Assembly: GCA_013399695.1 (NCBI GenBank)
Contig: VXAU01000298.1
Coordinates: 429,180-493,179, forward strand
From: Formicarius rufipectus
Lineage: Eukaryota; Chordata; Aves; Passeriformes; Formicariidae
DNA: 64,000 bases
Direction: 5' to 3'
Under the pieces are notes generated by a model, which saw nothing but the letters and a program-made list of their open reading frames with translations, was not told where the DNA came from and did no database searches. Below, in pieces: positions 58,501 to 64,000 of this stretch. Each line of letters starts with the position of its first letter. Within the stretch, counting starts at the first letter, position 1. Made by a program: the position numbers and the translations under genes.

Positions 58501-59111
58501 GTGCCTGTTGGCTGGCATAAAATTTTACTTGGCTGTCTGACAGAGGCTGATGAGACATCTCAACAGCGTCACTGCCTTTTTCTTAAACTCTTTTAAGCCC
58601 AGCAAACATCTGTGAGCAGGGTGCTCTGACAAGGGCTCTGACTGTTGCCTGAAGTCAGGTGCCCTCACACCCTTCTCTGAACCCCACTCTTTCCCAGAAA
58701 CCTGTTTTGCTCTGAAGAGCAGGACCCATGCACAGCACTCGTGTGCCACTCTATTGATTTTCTTTGTTTCTTGTGTCCCAGGAAAAGCTGGACAGGAGCA
58801 TTGGGTGAGTGGGCAGATTTCTGGTAACAGCACTGGGATTTCTGCTTCCCCCTGCGTTTGCAGAGCATTCCCTTGGCCCAGGACCTAGACCACCTCTGTG
58901 CAGGTGACCTGCATTCCTGGGTAGATAATGCAAAGTTCTCTGAAGGCACAGGCACATGAAGCTGCAGGGGAGGCTTCGCTCAGGTCTGCCACAGCCTCTG
59001 CCTTTGTCACTCAAGCATTAGGAAAGCCATGAGAGCTCAAGAACCAGGTCAGTCTGTGTCCTGAAGGAGCAGCCTATCATGCTCCACAACCATTTCATGT
59101 GATAGTAGTAA

Positions 59112-59335
59112 TGTAAGGCTGGGAGAAACCTTGAGAAGTCATCCAGGCCATCCCTACGTCGTTTCCTGCACGAGCCCCGAATGACCTCACTAGTCTTGGA
59201 CATGAGCTCAGAGGGCATCCTAATGAGTAGCCTGAAACTCTGCTGAAATTTAAGGTTATTACTTCTGTCCCCATCAGATGCGAGGACCATGTTCACAGCT
59301 CCCTGCAGCTCCCTCTTGCATGTTTGCAGACTTCC
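59112..59335 (-). mobile_element. Old CR1 LINE fragment, reverse orientation
   Basis: On the + strand it reads like the complement of older CR1 families: GGGAGAAACCTTGAGAAGTC and ATCCAGGCCATCCCT, later CTGAAACTCTGCTGAAATTT, AAGGTTATTACTTCTGTCCC and GTTTGCAGACTTCCT. Many differences and gaps indicate an ancient insertion. Boundaries are approximate. Confidence 0.6.
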
Positions 59336-62300
59336 TGCGTTCAGAATAGAATCCTGCATGCTCTGCCAGCTGCTCCTGTACCTGGTAACTCAGGACACTG
59401 GGCACAAGCTCTGAGTTTAGACTTTTCTGGCTTCAAACAGCGGGTGTCTTGCTTCATGTGTGTTTTAAGAGCAAATACCCTGGTCAGCTTGTTTTAAAAT
59501 AAATAAATACTAACAATAACAACCCCCCCACCCCAAATGACGTGGCTCAACCTGTGAGTCACCCTTTCCTGTAATGTTGATCCCCAACCTGTGTTTGCAC
59601 ATTTATTGTTCATACTTGGAAACAGAATCCTGCATAAGTCTTTTGTAAACTACATCCTCCTTTCTTTGCCCACTCTTTTTTTTTTTTTTTTTAATCTATT
59701 TGCCAAGATCATCTGTATCCTACCCCAGTTCTCCAGCACATCCCCTTGGGGTGGTCTCAGCTGCATGTTAATTAAGCACCCTGGCCTCCTGCTCAATGAC
59801 TGAGCTACTGATGGAGCTGTGAAAAAGTGTGTCTCCTTCCACTTTCACAGGTTACCACTGGTAACTAGTGAGAAGAATTTTGCTGCATATTTTGCAGCTA
59901 CCTTGCATGTTGAGTTAATCCTGAAGTTTCTTTCTTTTTCCACTAGGAATGACAGAGGCTTGCTTAGCAAAAACCATCCTAAATAAATACAGTCCTTACT
60001 GCTCTCCCTGCCTCAGAGGCACGTTGCCCTTTAATTGCAAAAGAAAACTGATTTGGAATAACATGAGCAATTCTTGTTACTGACCGCCCTGACCATTTCA
60101 AGGTGTTTTGCATTTCCATTCCCAAGCTGTTCTGGGATGCCATCGGAACCACCTCCAAATCCAATGCCTGGAACATATTTGCCTTAGCGTAAATAACCCT
60201 TGGTCGTGTCCGAGGGGTTGTGAAATATTTGGTGTCCTGGCTTTGACCCCGTAGACAGGAGAGAGGTCACTGGTTTGTTTGCAGATCCAGGTGAAGGCTG
60301 GAGGACAAATGAGGCTGCCTGGGACCACGGGTGTTGCAGATGGGGACCTCGTGGGTGCTTTTGTGCCTATGCGGTGCCCTTTCTCGATGACACCCGTGGC
60401 ATCTCAAATTTCAACACCCCTGGTCCCCAGCACTTACGGCGAGGTAGCACCAGGTGGCAGCAAGGGACCAGCACGGGGAGCTGCTGCAGCACCCTGGGGG
60501 CTTCAGAGGGACAGCCCTAATGCTGCACCCCCAACTCCGGAGCGCGAGGAGTTCTGCTCCTTGCTTTGGGCTGATGTCTAAGTAGGGATCTGGTCTCTCT
60601 CTGTGGAAGCTGTGCCCTCCACATGTCCCCAGCCCGTGTGTCACCCATCCAAGGGCAAAGCCCAGCATTCCTGTCATGTTCTTGGAGCTGAGTGCTCTCG
60701 GGGTCAAATTCACTCCTACTGTAAGATGTCCAGACTTTGAAGTTTAATGGCAAGTCATCCCTGAAAGGAGTTAAATAATTAACTTGTTTTGCATGATACT
60801 GGATTTGCCCTGCAAGAAAACTCCTGTGTGTCAGCAGCTCTCAAAGGCTGTTTCTGGCTCAGAGAGGGATGATTTGAGGGATGTGAAAGGTGAAAACTAG
60901 GTGGTGCTGGGCCAGAGCACCACTGCTGGGAGAGAAATCAGATCGTGCATCCCATTCCCTGGGGGCTGGAGGAGGTGGAGGAGGTGCATCTACCCCTCTT
61001 AGCCCTGGAGAAATGATGTCAGGCCTCCAATACCACACAGCTCAGGAGAACCTGTGAGCATTCTCCTCTCCGCATCTCTCTTCAGCACATGCTTCCCTGA
61101 CACCAGTTCCCATCTGAGCAACCAGAGCCGTGTGGCCAGGACGGCTCCTGCAAATCTCCCTGCAGTGCTTGAGAGATACTGACCTGGATTCATTTAGTGG
61201 GAGATGCACCTGGCCACAGATTACCTGCCTTTATTCCCTGTGTCAGTGCCTGACTTTGGGTGTAGCTGCATTTGAAACCCAAGCAGGTGGCTCTGGGTTG
61301 GGCCCAGTGTGGTGCTGGGACACAGAAATGAGATCAACAGCCTCTTCCTATTGTGCAGATACTGTGCACCCCACATAGAGAAGTTTTGGGGGATTTGTCA
61401 GGGCTTTTGTGTTTTCAGGTAATATTAATTTGCTTGTTTCAGGTCTTGCTTTCACATGCAAGGGATTTAAATAGCACAAGCTTAGAGGGGGCATGAACCT
61501 GGCCTAGTCTGCCCTGAATTGCCATGTCCTGCTTCTGGGGCTCCCCATGTCCATCCCAGCCGCCCTCACCTGCCTAGTGCTGGTTTCCCCTGAGCAAGAC
61601 TCCCCAGTTCTGCTGACTCTGGAGCTGGGATTCTGGCACAAACATTAATTGCAGTTTTTCCTGGCAGCCCACACGTGTTTCTGCCCTTATGTAATAGCTC
61701 AGCCCTGGTATGAGCCCACTCATCCATCCCCTACCCACATGGTGGGGCCTGGGCTTTGGGTACCAACACCCTTCGCCCAGACTTTGTACCGGGGGCAAGG
61801 GGTAGCTGAGCCTGTTCTGCTTGTGTGCAGAGTCCCAGGAGAGCTCTGCCCATGGGGCTTCAGGATCCTGGCTGGGCAGGGCTGAGATGTGAGCTCCTCT
61901 CTACTCCAAAACCTTCTACTTTGACACTTCCCTGCTCCCCACTTCCAGTTTGGTCCTCTACTCATTGATCATGGGGTGCAGTTGGAGTAAGACACAGTGC
62001 TGTGCACTCTAATCAACATCTTTCTAGCAAGACACATATTTACTGGATTTCAGGCATGTTGGCTGTGTGTACCCCTGACCTTGCTGCATTTCTGCTTGTG
62101 GCTCCCAGTGCAGGCATAGGGGTGCAGGGTGTGGGCATCAAACTTCCCAAAGTGACGCCTCCTGTAATACGTGGGGAGAAAAGAGGGGAAAATTGCAGGG
62201 TAGGGGCCAGAGGAGGGGTGTATGGCTGACATGCCATCTGGGGATCAGGGGGCATCAGGGCAGGGGCAATGTTTGGGAAAACACCCCCTGAAGAGGCTGC

Positions 62301-64000
62301 TAATGCCAGCAGGAGCCTGGTGTCCACTGGTGTCTTGGCCCTTGAGGGATGAAGCCCTCATGTCCATGGTGCCATGTGCTGTCCTCAGGCTGGGGTGCTC
62401 TGTCTCCAGTGCAGTGCAGGGCAGCCCTCTCCCCACCTCTACGTTCCAGGCACTGAAAGCTGGTGACATTACTACCAGCTGTGGAGAGCAGCTTGTGTGT
62501 GGCTGGCAGTGGGGGGCTGTGAGATTGGGCAGGTCCTCCCACTGGCCTCTCACTCTTTGTGAGTGCTGTGGGGAAGGAGTGCTCTCCTCCCACTACCTCC
62601 AGCCCTTCCTGCCATGCCAGTGGTCCACTGGTGAAAGGCAGCGAGCTCCTGAGAGGTGTCCAGGATTGGGTTGGGAATGGCAGATCATCTGCCTGCAAAA
62701 GGTTCCTTGGCTTTTCCAGGCTGTTGTTTAGCTCAGCCCCAGGATCCAGGTGACCGTGCCCTGGTGCACCACAGACCAAACACTTGTCACTTGACTTCAC
62801 CACAGCTCTGGGACACTGCTCTCTCTGGGTTTGCCTTTAACTGAGTGAGCAAGGTGCCTGCCAAAGATCAGCTCGGGGTCAGCTCTAGATCTCCTGGGTG
62901 TAATCCCATGCCAGGCACGGGAGGAGGGAGGCTGATATCCTGGCCTGCTGACCAAGGGAGGCTGGCGTGTGAAAGGCTACAGAGGGCTGGCAGGAGGCGC
63001 GCCCAGGCAGTACCCTCCTGCCTGTTTTGAGCTGCACAGGCAGGATGGTCTATTTAAAACTCTCTGTGTCAGGGTTGGGAGTTGCTCCTACAACCAGGAA
63101 GGTTGTTGGCTGTGCCAGTGGGTTCAGCCAGAGTCATTCGTGTTACTTCAAGAAACTGAGGGATCTCCAGGAAAGGGAGCAAAGCCAGTGCAGTGTCATT
63201 AGCCAATTCCTGGGATGGGAACATCACCCTGCTCTGGGGAAGGCAAGCCTTAGGGAGTTGAGTGTGAGTGTGGCATTGGGAAGTGCCAGCCTCATGACGG
63301 TAGTGCTGGGAGGGGCTGGAAGAATGGCAGAAACCTTTGTACAGTCCTAGCTGTGTTTTCTCTGTTATAAAGAGCACAGAAAGCTTTCTTGATAAGAGCT
63401 GCCATAAATCAAAAACTGAACCACAGCCAGGAGCTCTTCTGGGATGTGCCCTTGAGTCCCAGACTGCGGGGATGGGATACGATGCCGGCGCTGCTGCACA
63501 GCATGTTTGTGGCCAAAACTTGCTCCCATCATGCTCACACCTCTCCCTGTGCTGAGGACAGTACTGGTGTCCTGTCCCTCTCCTTTTGTGGAGGGACAAA
63601 GGTTGGTGGGTGGTGAAAGCAGGGCCTCCCTGTTCCATTTCCAGATACCAGAAGCTATGAGGTTCTCATCGCTCTCCTGGGGAAATCAGGAGTGGTTTGT
63701 GCAAGATTTATTCATCAGGGGGTGGGAGTCAGTCTCCTGGGACCATTACTGCAGCTGGAGTGACTCCTCCAGGTTTGTCATCAGCAGGAGTGGGTTCCCC
63801 GTTTCCAGGCTCTGTGCTGCCTCCCATCCTTAGTGATTGCCATGTCCTTCAGAAATCTGCCCCAGAGTAATTCCAGGTCCCATGCCAGAGCTCAGGGCAC
63901 CCAAGAGCTGATGCCAGACACCCATCCCACTGCAGCCCTGCCAGCACTGCCTTCAGCATGACCAAATTTTGAGCATTAAACCTCTCCAAGCACTTGTGAG
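59336..64000. other. Intergenic, no gene seen to the window end
   Basis: It contains a long poly-T run (about 59676-59692). No protein similarity is recognised on either strand. By human gene order RPP14 would be next, but none of its coding sequence is visible here. Confidence 0.5.

Noticed and set aside
59336..64000. RPP14 or another gene at the window end
   Set aside because: No peptide resembling RPP14, HTD2 or PXK was found on either strand. The 189-codon (- strand, 63638-63069) and 169-codon (+ strand, 62222-62731) frames have no domain.
1..64000. CRISPR arrays, tRNA or rRNA genes
   Set aside because: No regularly spaced identical repeats and no sequence I could fold as a tRNA cloverleaf or recognise as rRNA. 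Small structured RNAs in introns cannot be excluded by eye.

Overview
The window is vertebrate nuclear DNA, almost certainly from a bird and probably a songbird or a close relative. Three intron-containing genes are recognisable by protein similarity to known vertebrate families. The only mobile DNA I can identify is CR1 retroposon fragments with the typical avian 3' end and one solo LTR of a type I know from songbird genomes. There are no operons, CRISPR arrays or bacterial features. All exon limits were read by eye from the translated similarity, the AG/GT splice sites and reading-phase continuity.

Layout: (1) About 1-20.1 kb, + strand, holds the last 18 exons of FLNB (filamin B), from immunoglobulin-like repeat 15 to the stop codon, plus the 3'UTR. 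(2) About 20.1-28.7 kb is a convergent intergenic region with two CR1 fragments and the solo LTR. (3) About 28.7-34.1 kb, - strand, holds the complete coding sequence of DNASE1L3 (DNase gamma-like secreted endonuclease) in eight exons, 304 residues. (4) About 34.1-44.3 kb is the divergent interval between DNASE1L3 and ABHD6. It contains a degenerate C-rich minisatellite next to a CpG-rich segment with undetermined bases, and a short CR1 3' end. (5) About 44.3-56.35 kb, + strand, holds ABHD6 (monoacylglycerol lipase): a CpG-island promoter and noncoding first exon, eight coding exons for 337 residues, and a probable 3'UTR of about 2 kb. (6) About 56.35-64 kb is intergenic, with a duplicated 0.2-0.3 kb segment and an old reverse-oriented CR1 fragment. 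No further gene is recognised.

The order and orientation FLNB(+), DNASE1L3(-), ABHD6(+) is the same as on human chromosome 3p14, so this is a conserved syntenic block rather than a functional cluster. The three products act separately: an actin cross-linking scaffold, a secreted chromatin-degrading nuclease, and a membrane-bound 2-arachidonoylglycerol hydrolase. I did not find a clearly new biological system. The points most worth a second look are the orphan CpG-rich segment with its minisatellite, the duplicated segment downstream of ABHD6, the aromatic and basic C-terminus of DNASE1L3, and the two FLNB exons whose skipping keeps the frame.
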